Assembly (NCBI GenBank): GCA_020621865.1
Contig: JAHRYW010000008.1
Location: 88,618-152,617, forward strand
DNA from: Betaproteobacteria bacterium
Lineage (GTDB): Bacteria; Pseudomonadota; Gammaproteobacteria; Burkholderiales; Rhodocyclaceae
Direction of reading: 5' to 3'
Length of the DNA: 64,000 bases
Under the pieces are notes generated by a model. It made no database searches. It was not told the DNA's origin and worked only from the letters and a program-made list of their open reading frames with translations. Positions 63,528 to 64,000 of this stretch are shown piece by piece (positions within the stretch are counted from its first letter, which is position 1; the number at the start of each line of letters is the position of its first letter). The position numbers were made by a program, and so were the translations under genes.

Positions 63528-64000
63528 ATGACTATTTCGCAAAAAGTGCCGACCGTCGGCTTCGTTTCCCTGGGCTGCCCCAAGGCCTCCTCCGACGCCG
63601 AGCGCATCCTGACCAAGCTGCGCGCCGAAGGCTATGAGATTTCGCCGAGCTACGACAATTCCGACCTGGTGATCGTCAATACCTGCGGCTTCATCGACGC
63701 CGCCGTCGAGGAGTCGCTCGACGCCATTGGCGAGGCGCTCAATGAAAACGGCAAGGTCATTGTCACCGGCTGTCTCGGCGCCAAGGGCGACATCGTGCAG
63801 ACGACGCACCCGGCCGTGCTCGCCGTCACCGGCCCGCACGCTGCCGACGAAGTGATGGGCTACGTGCACAGCCACCTGCCCAAGCCGCACGACCCGTATT
63901 CCGATCTGGTCCCGCCGCAAGGCATCCGCCTGACGCCGGATCACTTCGCCTACCTGAAGATTTCCGAAGGCTGCAACCACAGCTGCACCTTCTGCATCAT
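63528..64000 (+). CDS. rimO: Ribosomal protein S12 methylthiotransferase RimO, C-terminus outside window
   Basis: The first 157 residues are in the window: [51 protein letters not shown] and VTGCLGAKG (the three Cys of the N-terminal cluster), then the radical SAM motif CNHSCTFC at the edge. It methylthiolates Asp of S12. The ATG at 63528 follows a GATAAGG site. Confidence 0.93.
   Translation, partial: MTISQKVPTVGFVSLGCPKASSDAERILTKLRAEGYEISPSYDNSDLVIVNTCGFIDAAVEESLDAIGEALNENGKVIVTGCLGAKGDIVQTTHPAVLAVTGPHAADEVMGYVHSHLPKPHDPYSDLVPPQGIRLTPDHFAYLKISEGCNHSCTFCI

Overview
The window is chromosomal DNA of a GC-rich Gram-negative bacterium. Three things suggest a nitrogen-fixing betaproteobacterium of the Rhodocyclales (Azonexus/Dechloromonas/Azospira-like): a NifL-NifA pair divergent from an rnf cluster, a Mop-domain-rich molybdate system, and several TonB receptors and HD-GYP proteins. 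The organism is inferred from gene content and sequence style only.

Region 1 (1-15.5 kb) is housekeeping/accessory. It holds a heavy-metal RND pump and its adaptor, an HD-GYP protein, an ankyrin protein, an operon of extradiol dioxygenase-like protein + cytochrome b561 + two YceI proteins with a divergent LysR regulator, a GlsB/SIMPL pair, and a TonB receptor-YfiR-TonB receptor operon.

Region 2 (15.6-26.9 kb) is molybdenum and nitrogen-fixation support. A minus-strand operon runs modE, a small Cys-rich gene, modA, modD, a NifX-like gene, modB, modC, with modG divergent from modE. A second operon (133-aa protein, XRE regulator, TonB receptor, DUF2478 protein, molybdopterin-type domain protein) has two ModE-like boxes at its head. 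A third (2Fe-2S ferredoxin, NifZ-like, flavodoxin, unknown 101-aa protein) lies behind a NifA box and a sigma-54 promoter.

Region 3 (27.3-49.0 kb) looks like a decayed integrated island. It runs from a tRNA 3'-end-like fragment beside tRNA-Thr to the intact tRNA-Val, with TACCGTCA arm-type repeats at both ends but no integrase. Its cargo is one metabolic programme. Two PQQ alcohol dehydrogenases with the lanthanide-type extra Asp, two cytochromes c, a XoxJ-like binding protein, a GMC flavoprotein with a Tat-exported small subunit and a porin-like protein form the periplasmic part. A TPP-dependent 2-oxoacid/acyloin dehydrogenase (E1 alpha, E1 beta, a free lipoyl protein, a catalytic-only E2, E3) forms the cytoplasmic part. 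Cofactor genes (lipoate ligase-like, lipA, thiS, thiG, thiC) accompany it. An AcoR-type sigma-54 activator, GCGACA-N2-TGTCGC inverted repeats and -24/-12 promoters tie it together. This is the strongest candidate for an undescribed system: probably an alcohol or diol is oxidised outside and its keto product cleaved to acyl-CoA inside.

Region 4 (49-64 kb) holds an FHA/cyclase-like gene with a response regulator, nifA and nifL, then rnfABC-(640-bp palindromic element)-rnfDGEH, a NhaD-type antiporter, a tandem HD-GYP protein and the start of rimO. A NifA box with flanking sigma-54 sites between nifL and rnfA links Rnf electron delivery to nitrogen fixation. A dispersed repeat with core AATGCTACGGTC occurs at four loci, once inside the modC reading frame.
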